Of a stretch of DNA of 64,000 nucleotides, positions 1 to 12,949 are shown one piece after another. Numbering within the stretch: the stretch's first letter is position 1; every line of letters begins with the position of its first letter. Source of the stretch: Symsagittifera roscoffensis. Its lineage: Eukaryota > Xenacoelomorpha > Acoela > Convolutidae. Location: positions 43,164,395-43,228,394 of the forward strand of contig NC_087062.1 of assembly GCF_963678635.1 (NCBI RefSeq). The letters run 5' to 3'. The notes beneath the pieces are model-generated. The model made no database searches. It was not told the DNA's origin and worked only from the letters and a program-made list of their open reading frames with translations. Made by a program: the position numbers and the translations under genes.

Positions 1-3000
1 CTAATTTAGTTTTTTTATGTTACTATACTACTACTCCTTAATTTTTAAATGGCAGTCGGAACACTCAGGGCTCCATCCTGATACGAGCAGTCTTGTTCCG
101 ACTTCGATACGAAAGTAACGAAATATTTGTGCTCGGGGTGGGTTTTTTTTTCTTCAGACAAATTTCGACTTTTTATTAACCCTTTTTGACGAAATTTTTT
201 TACATCATTCGAAAGGTATTGATGTGTTGAGCTGAAATTTAAAAAGATATTTTGACTGTGATCATTTTTCGTAAAGTTATGGGGGTTTAAAGATTGCCGT
301 TTTGGCCAATTTGGGACAATTAACGCGCGATATATTTTGCGCTATTAACGCGTGAGCGGAGATTTAATCCGTCTTATAAATCGTTCCAAATTAGTTGAAA
401 GAAGCTTATTTGCCATAATTGAGTTGTTACGAGGAGCGAAATCTTTTCATTTGTACTTATATGGCGTATGGGGGGATGAATTCATTAAAAAAAGTTCAAA
501 ATTTAGAATTTTTTTTTTCATTTTATTTTTTATTTAATTTAGTTTTTTTTATGTTACTACTACTCCTTAAACTTTAAAAGACAGTCGGAACACTCAGGGC
601 TCCATTCTGATACGAGCAGTCTTGATCCGACTTCGATAGGAAAGTAACGAAATATTTGTGCTCGGGGTGTGTTCTTTTTCTTCAGACAAAATTCGACTTT
701 TTAACTAGCCATTTTTGTCCAAATTTTTTTAGATCATTCGAAAGGTATTGTTGTCTTGAGCTTAAATTTAGAAAGATATTTCAATTGTGATCATTTTTTG
801 TAAAGTTATGCGAGTTTAAAGATTGCCGTTTTGGCCAATTTGGGACAATTAACGCTCAATTTTTTTTGCGCTATTAACGCGTGAGTGGAGATTTAATCAG
901 TCTTATAAATCGTTCCAAATTGGTTGAAAGAAACTTATTTGCCATAATTGATTTGTTACAAGGAGCGAAATTTTTTCTTTTGTACTTATATGGCGTATGG
1001 GGGGATGAATTCATTAAAAAAAGTTCAAAATTTAGAATTTTTTTTTCATTTTATTTTTTTAAAAGTTTTTTTATGTTACTACTGCTCCATAAACTTTAAA
1101 TGGCAGTCGGCCCACTCAGGGCTTCGCCCTGATACGAGCAGTCTTGTTCCGACTTTCGATACGAAAGTAACGGAATATTTGTGCTCGGGGTTGGTTTTTG
1201 TTTCAGACAAGTTTCAATTTTTAAGTAGCCATTTTTGACAAAATTTTTTTTTTCATCATTCGAAAGATATTGTTTTTTCTGAGCTTAAATTTGAAAAAAC
1301 AATTCACCTGTGATCATTTTTCGTAAAGTTATGGGGGTTTAATGATTGTCATTTTGGCCAATTTGGGACAATTAACTCGCGATATATTTCGCGCTAGTAA
1401 CGCGTAAGTGGAGATTTAACCCGTCTTAGAAATCGTTCCAAATTGGTTGGAAGAAGCTTATTTGCCATAATTGATTTGTTACAAGTAGCGAAATTTTTTC
1501 TTTTGTAGTTTATATGGCGTGTGGGGTGATGACTTTCAAAAAAATTTCAAATTTTAGAAAATTTTTTTTTTGATTTCGTTTTATTTCATTGAATTTTTAA
1601 ATGTTATTACTGCTCCAGAAACCTTAAAAGGCAGTCGCAACATTCAAGGCTTCGCCCTGATACGAGCAGTCTTGTTGTTCTGACTTTTGATACGAAAGTA
1701 ACGGAATATTTGTGCTCGGTGTGGGTTTTTTTTTTCTTCAGACAAATTTCGACTTTTTATTTAGCCACTTTTGACGATTTTTTTACATCATTCGAAAGGT
1801 ATTGTTGTCTTGAGCTTAAATTTGAAGAAAAAATTTCACCTGCGATCATTTTTATTAAAGTTATGTGGATTTAAGGATTGCCATTTTGGCCAATATGGGA
1901 CAATTAACTCGCGATATATTTCGCGCTATTAACGCGTAAGTGGAGATTTAATCCGTCTTAGAAATCGTTCCAAATTGGTTGGAAGAAGCTTATTTGCCAT
2001 AATTGATTTGTTACAAGTAGCGAAATCTATTCTTTTGTAGTTTATATGGCGTGTGGGGAGATGGTTTTCAAAAAAATTTCAAATTTTAGAAAATTTTTTT
2101 TTTTTATTTTAATTTGTTCCATTGAATTTTTTGATGTTAGTACTACTCAACAAACCTCAAAAGGCATTCGGAACATTCAGGGCTTCGCCCTGATACGAAT
2201 AGTCTTGTTGTTCCGACTTTCGATACGAAAGTAATGGAATATTTGTGCTCGGGGTGGGTTTTTTTTTCTTCAGACAAATTTCGAATTTTTTTTTCATTTT
2301 ATTTTTTATTTAATTTAGTTTTTTTTATGTTACTACTACTCCTTAAAGTTTAAATGACAGTCGGAACACTCAGGGCTCCACCCTGATACGAGCAGTCTTG
2401 TTCCGACTTCGATACGAAAGTAACGAAATATTTGTGCTCGGGGTGGGTTTTTTTCTGCAGACAAATTTCGACTTTTTAACTAGCCATTTTTGTCCAAATT
2501 GTTTTAAATCATTCGAAAGGTATTGTTGTCTTGAGCTTAAATTTAAAAAGATATTTTAAATGTGATCATTTTTCATAACGTTATGCGAGTTTAAAGATTG
2601 CCGTTTCGGCCAACTTGGGACAATTAACGCGCGATATATTTTGCGCTATTAACGCGTGAGCGGAGATTTAATCCGTCTTATAAATCATTCCAAATTGGTT
2701 GAACGAAGCTTATTTGCCATAATTGTTTTGTTAAAAGGAGCGAAGTTTTTTCTTTTGTACTTATATGGCGTATGGGGTGAAGAACTCATTAAAAAAAGTT
2801 CAAAATTTAGATTTTTTTTTTTCATTTTGTTTTTTATCTAATTCAGTTTTTTTATGTTACTATACTACTACTCCTTAATTTTTAAATGGCAGTCGGAACA
2901 CTCAGGGCTTCGCCCTGATACGAGCAGTCTTGTTCCGACTTTCGATACGAAATTAACGAAATATTTGTGCTCGGGGTGGGTTTTTTTTTCTTCAGACAAA

Positions 3001-6000
3001 TTTCGACTTTTTAATTAGCCATTTTTGACAAAATTTTTTTACATCATTCGAAAGGTATTGTTGTCTTGAGCTTAAGTTTAAAAAGATATTTTAACTGTGA
3101 TTATTTTTCGTAAAGTTATGGGGGTTTAAATATTGCCGTTTTGGCCAATTTGGGACAATTAACGCGCGATATATTTTGCGCTATTAACGCGTGAGCGGAG
3201 GTTTAATCCGTCTTATAAGTCGTTCCAAATTAGTTGAAAGAAGCTTATTTGCCATAATTGATTTGTTACAAGGAGCGAAATTTTTTCTTTTGTACTTATA
3301 TGGCGTATGGGGTGATGAATTCATTAAAAAAAGTTCAAAATTTAGATTTTTTTTTTTCATTTTGTTTTTTATCTAATTTAGTTTTTTTTATGTTACTATA
3401 CTACTACTCCTTAATTTTTAAATGGCAGTCGGAACACGCAGGGCGTCGCCCTGATACGAGCAGTCTTGTTCCGACTTTCGATACGAAAGTAACGAAATAT
3501 TTGTGCTCGGGGTGGGTTTTTTTTCTTCAGACAAACTTCGACTTTTTAATTAGCCACTTTTGACGAATTTTTTTTACATCATTCGAAAGGTATTGATGTG
3601 TTGAGCTTAAATTTAAAAAGATATTTTGACTGTGATCATTTTTCGTAAAGTTATGGGGGTTTAAAGATTGGCGTTTTGGCCAATTTGGGACAATTAACGC
3701 GCGATATATTTTGCGCTATTAACGCGTGAGCGGAGATTTAATCCGTCTTATAAATCATTCCAAATTGGTTGAACGAAGTTTATTTGCCATAATTGATTTG
3801 TTACAAGGAGCGAAGTTTTTTATTTTGTACTTATATGGCGTATGGGGTGATGAATTCATTAAAAAAAGTTCAAAATTTAGAATTTTTTTTTTCATTTTGT
3901 TTTTTATCTAATTTAGTTTTTTTTATGTTACTATACTACTACTCCTTACTTTTTAAATGGCAGTCGGAACACTCAGGGCTTCGCCCTGACACGAGCAGTC
4001 TTGTTCCGACTTTCGATACGAAAGTAACGAAATATTTGTGCTAGGGGTGGGTTTTTTTTTTCTTCAGACAAAATTCGACTTTTTAACTAGCCATTTTTGT
4101 CCAAATTTTTTTAGATCATTCGAAAGGTATTGTTGTCTTGAGCTTAAAATTTAGAAAGATATTTCAATTGTGATCATTTTTCGTAAAGTTATGCGAGTTT
4201 AAAGATTGCCGTTTTGGCCAATTTGGGACAATTAACGCGCAATTTTTTTGCGCTATTAACGCGTGAGTGGAGATTTAATCAGTCTTATAAATCGTTCCAA
4301 ATTGGTTGAAAGAAACCTATTTGCCATAATTGATTTGTTACAAGGAGCGAAATTTTTTCTTTTGTACTTATACGTAACGCGTAAGTGGAGATTTAATCCG
4401 TCTTAGAAATCGTTCCAAATTGGTTGGAAGAAGCTTATTTGCCATAATTGATTTGTTACAAGTAGCGAAATCTTTTCTTTTGTAGTTTATATGGCGTGTG
4501 GGGGGATGACTTTCAAAAAAATTTCAAATTTTAGAAAAATTTTTTTTTTGATTTCGTTTTATTTCCTTGAATTTTTAAATGTTATTAATGCTCCAGAAAC
4601 CTTAAAAGGCAGTCGCAACATTCAAGGCTTCGCCCTGATACGAGCAGTCTTGTTGTTCTGACTTTTGATACGAAAGTAACGGAATATTTGTGCTCGGTGT
4701 GGGTTTTTTTTTCTTCAGACAAATTTCGACTTTTTAGTTAGCCACTTTTGACCATTTTTTTACATCATTCGAAAGGTATTGTTGTCTTGAGCTTAAATTT
4801 GAAAAACAAATTTCACCTGTGATCATTTTTATTAAAGTTATGTGGATTTAAGGATTGCCATTTTGGCCAATATGGGACAACTAACTCGCGATATATTTCG
4901 CGCTATTAACGCGTAAGTGGAGATTTAATCCGTCTTAGAAATTGTTCCAAATTGGTTGGAAGAAGCTTATTTGCCATAATTGATTTGTTACAAGTAGCGA
5001 AATCTATTCTTTTGTAGTTTATATGGCGTGTGGGGTGATGATTTTCAAAAAAATTTCAAATTTTAGAAAAAAATTTTTTTTTTGATTTTGTTTTGTTCCA
5101 TTGAATTTTTAGATGTTAGTACTACTCCACAAACCTCAAAAGGCAGTCGGAACATTCAGGGCTTCGCCCTGATACGAGTAGTCTTGTTGTTCCGACTTTC
5201 GATACGAAAGTAATGGATTATTTGTGCTCGGGGTGGGTTTTTTTTTCTTCAGACAAATTTCGATTTTTTTTTTCATTTTATTTTTTATTTAATTTAGTTT
5301 TTTTTATGTTACTACTACTCCTTAAAGTTTAAATGACAGTCGGAACACTCAGGGCTCCACCCTGATACGAGCAGTCTTGTTCCGACTTCGATACGAAAGT
5401 AACGAAATATTTGTGCTCGCAATTTTTTTTGCGCTATTAACGCGTGAGTGGAGACTTAATCAGTCTTATAAATCGTTCCAAATTGGTTGAAAGAAACTTA
5501 TTTGCCATAATTGATTTGTTACAAGGAGCGAAATCTTTTCTTTTGTACTTATATGGCGTTTGGGGTGATGAATTCATTAAAAAAAGTTCAAAATTTGGAT
5601 TTTTTTTTTTTCATTTTGTTTTTTATCTAATTTAGTTTATTTTATGTTACTATACTACTACTCCTTAATTTTTAAATGGCAGTCGGAACACTCAGGGATT
5701 CGCCCTGATACGAGCAGTCTTGTTCCGACTTTCGATACGAAAGTAACGAAATATTTGTGCTCGGGGTGAGTTTTTTTTTCTTCAGACAAACTTCGACTTT
5801 TTAATTAGCCACTTTTGACGAAATTTTTTTACATCATTCGAAAGGTATTGATGTGTTGAGCTTAAATTTAAAAAGATATTTTGACTGTGATCATTTTTCG
5901 TAAAGTTATGGGGGTTTAAAGATTGCCGTTTTGGCCAATTTGGGACAATTAACGCGCGATATATTTTGCGCTATTAACGCGTGAGCGGAGATTTAATCCG

Positions 6001-6211
6001 TCTTATAAATCATTCCAATTTGGTTGAACGAAGTTTATTTGCCATAATTGATTTGTTACAAGGAGCGAAGTTTTTTCTTTGGTACTTATATGGCGTATGG
6101 GGTGATGAATTCATTAAAAAAAGTTCAAAATTTAGAATTTTTTTTTCATTTTGTTTTTTATCTAATTTAGTTTTTTTATATTTCTTTACTACTACTCCTT
6201 AGTTTTTAAAT

Positions 6212-6313
6212 GGCAGTCGGAACACTCAGGGCTTCGCCCTGATACGAGCAGTCTTGTTCCGACTTTCGATACGAAAGTAACGAAATATTTGTGCTCGGGG
6301 TGGGTTTTTTTTT
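6212..6313 (+). other. Structured core of the satellite monomer (example copy)
   Basis: This copy shows the best-conserved part of every monomer. AGTCGGAACA (6215-6224) is perfectly complementary to TGTTCCGACT (6255-6264) and encloses a hairpin CAGGGC-TTC-GCCCTG (6227-6241). A second hairpin, CTTTCG-ATA-CGAAAG, follows at 6263-6277 and shares two bases with the outer stem. Then come AATATTTGTG and GCTCGGGGTGGG, followed by nine T residues (6305-6313). The first hairpin keeps its CAGGG/CCCTG stem in most copies while the loop varies (CTTCG, CTCCA, TTCCG, CTTTG, ATTCG). The layout resembles a short structured transcript ending in an oligo-T terminator, but no transcript evidence is available here. 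Confidence 0.6.
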
Positions 6314-7890
6314 CTTCAGACAAACTTCGACTTTTTAATTAGCCACTTTTGACAAAAAAATTTTACGTCATTCCAAAGGTATTGTTGTCTTGAGCTTAAA
6401 TTCAAAAAGATATTTTAACTGTGATTATTTTTCGTAAAGTTATGTGGATTTAAGGATTGCCATTTTGGCCAATATGGGACAATTAACTCGCGATATATTT
6501 CGTGCTATTAACGCGTAAGTGGAGATTTAATCCGTCTTAGAAATCGTTCCAAATTGGTTGGAAGAAGCTTATTTGCCATAATTGATTTGTTACAAGTAGC
6601 GAAATCTATTCTTTTGTAGTTTATATGGCGTGTGGGGGGATGATTTTCAAAAAAATTTCAAATTTTAGAAAAAAATTTTTTTTTGATTTTGTTTTGTTCC
6701 ATTGAATTTTTTGATGTTAGTACTACTCCACAAATTTCAAAAGGCAGTCGGAACATTCAGGGCTTCGCCCTGATACGAGTAGTCTTGTTGTTCCGACTTT
6801 CGATACGAAAGTAATGGAATATTTGTGCTCGGGGTGGGTTTTTTTTTTCTTCAGACAAATTTCGAATTTTTTTTTCATTTTATTTTTTATTTAATTTAGT
6901 TTTTTTTATGTTACTACTACTCCTTAAAGTTTAAATGACAGTCGGAACACTCAGGGCTCCACCCTGATACGAGCAGTCTTGTTCCGTCTTCGATACGAAA
7001 GTAACGAAATATTTGTGCTCGGGGTGGGTTTTTTTCTTAAGACAAATTTCGTTTTTTTAACTAGCCATTTTTGTCCAAATTGTTTTAGATCATTCGAAAG
7101 GTATTGTTGTCTTGAGCTTGAATTTAAAAAGATATTTTAACTGTGATCCTTTTTCGTAAAGTTATGGGGGTTTAAAGATTGCCGTTTTGGCCAATTTGGG
7201 ACAATTAACGCGCGATTTATTTTGCGCTATTAACGCGTGAGCGGAGGTTTAATCCGTCTTATAAGTCGTTCCAAATTAGTTGAAAGAAGCTTATTTTCCA
7301 TAATTGATTTGTTACAAGGAGCGAAATCTTTTCTTTTGTACTTATATGGCGTATGGGGTGATGAATTCATTAAAAAAAGTTCAAAATTTAGATTTTTTTT
7401 TTCATTTTGTTTTTTATCTAATTTAGTTTTTTTTATGTTACTATACTACTACTCCTTAATTTTTAAATGGCAGTCGGAACACTCAGGGCTTTGCCCTGAT
7501 ACGAGCAGTCTTGTTCCGACTTTCGATACGAAAGTAACGAAATATTTGTGCTCGGGGTGGGTTTTTTTTTCTTCAGACAAACTTCGACTTTTTAATTAGC
7601 CACTTTTGACAAAATTTTTTTACATCATTCGAAAGGTATTGATGTGTTGAGCTTAAAATTTAGAAAGATATTTCAATTGTGATCATTTTTCGTAAAGTTA
7701 TGCGAGTTTAAAGATTGCCGTTTTGGCCAATTTGGGACAATTAACGCGCAATTTTTTTTGCGCTATTAACGCGTGAGTGGAGATTTAATCAGTCTTATAA
7801 ATCGTTCCAAATTGGTTGAAAGAAACCTATTTGCCATAATTGATTTGTTACAAGGAGCGAAATTTTTTCTTTTGTACTTATACGTAACGC

Positions 7891-8956
7891 GTAAGTGGAG
7901 ATTTAATCCGTCTTAGAAATCGTTCCAAATTGGTTGGAAGAAGCTTATTTGCCATAATTGATTTGTTACAAGTAGCGAAATCTTTTCTTTTGTAGTTTAT
8001 ATGGCGTGTGGGGGGATGACTTTCAAAAAAATTTCAAATTTAAGAAAAAATTTTTTTTTGATTTCGTTTTATTTCCTTGAATTTTTAAATGTTATTACTG
8101 CTCCAGAAACCTTAAAAGGCAGTCGCAACATTCAAGGCTTCGCCCTGATACGAGCAGTCTTGTTGTTCTGACTTTTGATACGAAAGTAACGGAATATTTG
8201 TGCTCGGTGTGGGTTTTTTTTTTCTTCAGACAAATTTCGACTTTTTAGTTAGCCACTTTTGACAATTTTTTTACATCATTCGAAAGGTATTGTTGTCTTG
8301 AGCTTAAATTTGAAAAACAAATTTCACCTGTGATCATTTTTATTAAAGTTATGTGGATTTAAGGATTGCCATTTTGGCCAATATGGGACAACTAACTCGC
8401 GATATATTTCGCGCTATTAACGCGTAAGTGGAGATTTAATCCGTCTTAGAAATCGTTCCAAATTGGTTGGAAGAAGCTTATTTGCCATAATTGATTTGTT
8501 ACAAGTAGCGAAATCTTTTCTTTTGTAGTTTATATGGCGTGTGGGGGGATGACTTTCAAAAAAATTTCAAATTTAAGAAAAATTTTTTTTTTGATTTCGT
8601 TTTATTTCCTTGAATTTTTAAATGTTATTACTGCTCCAGAAACCTTAAAAGGCAGTCGCAACATTCAAGGCTTCGCCCTGATACGAGCAGTCTTGTTGTT
8701 CTGACTTTTGATACGAAAGTAACGGAATATTTGTGCTCGGTGTGGGTTTTTTTTTTCTTCAGACAAATTTCGACTTTTTAGTTAGCCACTTTTGACAATT
8801 TTTTTACATCATTCGAAAGGTATTGTTGTCTTGAGCTTAAATTTGAAAAACAAATTTCACCTGTGATCATTTTTATTAAAGTTATGTGGATTTAAGGATT
8901 GCCATTTTGGCCAATATGGGACAACTAACTCGCGATATATTTCGCGCTATTAACGC
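7891..8956 (+). repeat. Two near-identical adjacent type B monomers
   Basis: Monomers 7891-8423 and 8424-8956 are each 533 bp and nearly identical, sharing private variants such as AAATTTAAGAAAAA. They are the clearest recent single-monomer duplication in the array and give the cleanest estimate of the monomer length. Confidence 0.85.
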
Positions 8957-11900
8957 GTAAGTGGAGATTTAATCCGTCTTAGAAATCGTTCCAAATTGGT
9001 TGGAAGAAGCTTATTTGCCATAATTGATTTGTTACAAGTAGCGAAATCTATTCTTTTGTAGTTTATATGGCGTGTGGGGTGATGATTTTCAAAAAAATTT
9101 CAAATTTTAGAAAAAAAAATTTTTTTTGATTTTGTTTTGTTCCATTGAATTTTTAGATGTTAGTACTACTCCACAAACCTCAAAAGGCAGTCGGAACATT
9201 CAGGGCTTCGCCCTGATACGAGTAGTCTTGTTGTTCCGAATTTCGATACGAAAGTAATGGAATATTTGTGCTCGGGGTGGGTTTTTTTTTCTTCAGACAA
9301 ATTTCGAATTTTTTTTTCATTTTATTTTTTATTTAATTTAGTTTTTTTTATGTTACTACTACTCCTTAAAGTTTAAATGACAGTCGGAACACTCAGGGCT
9401 CCACCCTGATACGAGCAGTCTTGTTCCGACTTCGATACGAAAGTAACGAAATATTTGTGCTCGCAATTTTTTTTGCGCTATTAACGCGTGAGTGGAGATT
9501 TAATCAGTCTTATAAATCGTTCCAAATTGGTTGAAAGAAACTTATTTGCCATAATTGATTTGTTACAAGGAGGTTTTTTTCTTCAGACAAATTTCGACTT
9601 TTTAACTAGCCATTTTTGTCCAAATTTTTTTAAATCATTCGAAAGGTATTGTTGTCTTGAGCTTACATTTAAAAAAATATTTTAAATGTGATCATTTTTC
9701 GTAAAGTTATGCGAGTTTAAAGATTGCCGTTTCGGCCAATTTGGGACAATTAACGCGCGATATATTTTGCGCTATTAACGCGTGAGCGGAGGTTTAATCC
9801 GTCTTATAAGTCGTTCCAAATTAGTTGAAAGAAGCTTATTTGCCATAATTGATTTGTTACAAGGAGCGAAATCTTTTCTTTTGTACTTATATGGCGTTTG
9901 GGGTGATGAATTCATTAAAAAAAGTTCAAAATTTGGATTTTTTTTTTCATTTTGTTTTTTATCTAATTTAGTTTATTTTATGTTACTATACTACTACTCC
10001 TTAATTTTTAAATGGCAGTCGGAACACTCAGGGATTCGCCCTGATACGAGCAGTCTTGTTCCGACTTTCGATACGAAAGTAACGAAATATTTGTGCTCGG
10101 GGTGGGTTTTTTTTTCTTCAGACAAACTTCGACTTTTTAATTAGCCACTTTTGACAAAAATTTTTTACGTCATTCGAAAGGTATTGTTGTCTTGAGCTTA
10201 AATTTAAAAAGATATTTTAACTGTGATCATTTTTCGTAAAGTTATGTGGATTTAAGGATTGCCATTTTGGCCAATATGGGACAATTAACTCGCGATATAT
10301 TTCGTGCTATTAACGCGTAAGTGGAGATTTAATCCGTCTTAGAAATCGTTCCAAATTGGTTGGAAGAAGCTTATTTGCCATAATTGATTTGTTACAAGTA
10401 GCGAAATCTATTCTTTTGTAGTTTATATGGCGTGTGGGGGGATGATTTTCAAAAAAATTTCAAATTTTAGAAAAAAATTTTTTTTTGATTTTGTTTTGTT
10501 CCATTGAATTTTTTGATGTTAGTACTACTCCACAAATTTCAAAAGGCAGTCGGAACATTCAGGGCTTCGCCCTGATACGAGTAGTCTTGTTGTTCCGACT
10601 TTCGATACGAAAGTAATGGAATATTTGTGCTCGGGGTGGGTTTTTTTTTCTTCAGACAAATTTCGAATTTTTTTTTTCATTTTATTTTTTATTTAATTTA
10701 GTTTTTTTTAAGTTACTACTACTCCTTAAAGTTTAAATGACAGTCGGAACACTCAGGGCTCCACCCTGATACGAGCAGTCTTGTTCCGTCTTCGATACGA
10801 AAGTAACGAAATATTTGTGCTCGGGGTGGGTTTTTTTCGACTTTCGACTTTTTAACTAGCCATTTTTGTCCAAATTGTTTTAGATCATTCGAAAGGTATT
10901 GTTGTCTTGAGCTTGAATTTAAAAAGATATTTTAACTGTGATCCTTTTTCGTAAAGTTATGGGGGTTTAAAGATTGCCGATTTGGCCAATTTGGGACAAT
11001 TAACGCGCGATATATTTTGCGCTATTAACGCGTGAGCGGAGGTTTAATCCGTCTTATAAGTCGTTCCAAATTAGTTGAAAGAAGCTTATTTGCCATAATT
11101 GATTTGTTACAAGGAGCGAAATCTTTTCTTTTGTACTTATATGGCGTATGGGGTGATGAATTCATTAAAAAAAGTTCAAAATTTAGATTTTTTTTTTCAT
11201 TTTGTTTTATATCTAATTTAGTTTTTTTTATGTTACTATACTACTACTCCTTAATTTTTAAATGGCAGTCGGAACACTCAGGGCTTTGCCCTGATACGAG
11301 CAGTCTTGTTCCGACTTTCGATACGAAAGTAACGAAATATTTGTGCTCGGGGTGGGTTTTTTTTTCTTCAGACAAACTTCGACTTTTTAATTAGCCACTT
11401 TTGACAAAATTTTTTTACATCATTCGAAAGGTATTGATGTGTTGAGCTTAAATTTAAAAAGATATTTTGACTGTGATCATTTTTCGTAAAGTTATGGGGG
11501 TTTAAAGATTGCCGTTTTGGCCAATTTGGGACAATTAACGCGCGATATATTTTGCGCTATTAACGCGTGAGCGGAGATTTAATCCGTCTTATAAATCATT
11601 CCAAATTGGTTGAACGAAGTTTATTTGCCATAATTGATTTGTTACAAGGAGCGAAGTTTTTTCTTATGTACTTATATGGCGTATGGGGTGATGAATTCAT
11701 TAAAAAAAGTTCAAAATTTAGAATTTTTTTTTTCATTTTGTTTTTTATCTAATTTAGTTTTTTTATGTTACTATACTACTACTCCTTAGTTTTTAAATGG
11801 CAGTCGGAACACTCAGGGCTTCGCCCTGATACGAGCAGTCTTGTTCCGACTTTCGATACGAAAGTAACGAAATATTTGTGCTCGGGGTGGGTTTTTTTTT

Positions 11901-12949
11901 CTTCAGACAAGATTCGACTTTTTAATTAGCCACTTTTGACGAAATTTTTTTACATCATTCGAAAGGTATTGTTGTCTTGAGCTTAAATTTAAAAAGATAT
12001 TTTAACTGTGATCATTTTTCGTAAAGTTATGGGGGTTTAAAGATTGCCGTTTTGGCCAATTTGGGACAATGAACGCGCGATATATTTTGCGCTATTAACG
12101 CGTGAGCGGAGGTTTAATCTGTCTTATAAGTCGTTCCAAATTAGTTGAAAGAAGCTTATTTGCCATAATTGATTTGTTACAAGGAGCGAAATCTTTTCTT
12201 TTGTACTTATATGGCGTATGGGGTGATGAATTCATTTAAAAAAATTTCAAAATTTAGATTTTTTTTTTCATTTTGTTTTTTATCTAATTTAGTTTTTTTT
12301 ATGTTACTATACTACTACTCCTTAATTTTTAAATGGCAGTCGGAACACTCAGGGCTTCGCCCTGATACGAGCAGTCTTGTTCTGACTTTCGATACGAAAG
12401 TAACGAAATATTTGTGCTCGGGGTGGGTTTTTTTTTCTTCAGACAAACTTCGACTTTTTAATTAGCCACTTTTGACGAAATTTTTTTTACATCATTCGAA
12501 AGGTATTGATGTGTTGAGCTTAAATTTAAAAAGATATTTTGACTGTGATCATTTTTCGTAAAGTTATGGGGGTTTAAAGATTGCCGTTTTGGCCAATTTG
12601 GGACAATTAACGCGCGATATATTTTGCGCTATTAACGCGTGAGCGGAGATTTAATCCGTCTTATAAGTCGTTCCAAATTAGTTGAAAGAAGCTTATTTGC
12701 CATAATTGATTTGTTACAAGGAGCGAAATCTTTTCTTTTGTACTTATATGGCGTATGGGGTGACGAATTCATTAAAAAAAGTTCAAAATTTAGATTTTTT
12801 TTTTCATTTTGTTTTTTATCTAATTTAGTTTTTTTATGTTACTATACTACTACTCCTTAAATTTTAAATGGCAGTCGGAACACTCAGGGCTCCACCCTGA
12901 TACGAGCAGTCTTGTTCCGACTTCGATACGAAAGTAACAAAATATTTGT

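Larger units (their letters stand above)
4141..9571 (+). repeat. Higher-order duplication within satellite
   Basis: The block 4141-5530 recurs at 7650-9571 with the same rare variants: AGCTTAAAATTTAGAAAG, the truncated junction CTTATACGTAACGCGTAAG (4371 and 7881), and the shortened junction GTGCTCGCAATTTTTTTTGC (about 5415 and 9460). The offset is about 3510 bp at first and 4044 bp later, because the second copy has one extra type B monomer. This indicates duplication of multi-monomer blocks rather than of single units. Confidence 0.85.

Noticed and set aside
352-537. Repeated 61-120 codon open frames (SGDLIRLIN...YGVWGDEF) in many satellite monomers
   Set aside because: They start at GTG, are closed in type B monomers, differ mainly by amino-acid-changing substitutions, and a second frame is open over the same bases. 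Shared descent of the repeat explains them.
6212-6313. tRNA gene in each monomer
   Set aside because: Weak A/B-box-like strings are present, but no cloverleaf forms: the 3' hairpin has a 3-base loop rather than a 7-base T loop, and no acceptor stem pairs.
6212-6313. Hammerhead ribozyme
   Set aside because: CTGATACGAG resembles but does not match the CUGAUGA core, and the matching GAAA and cleavage-site elements are not in place.
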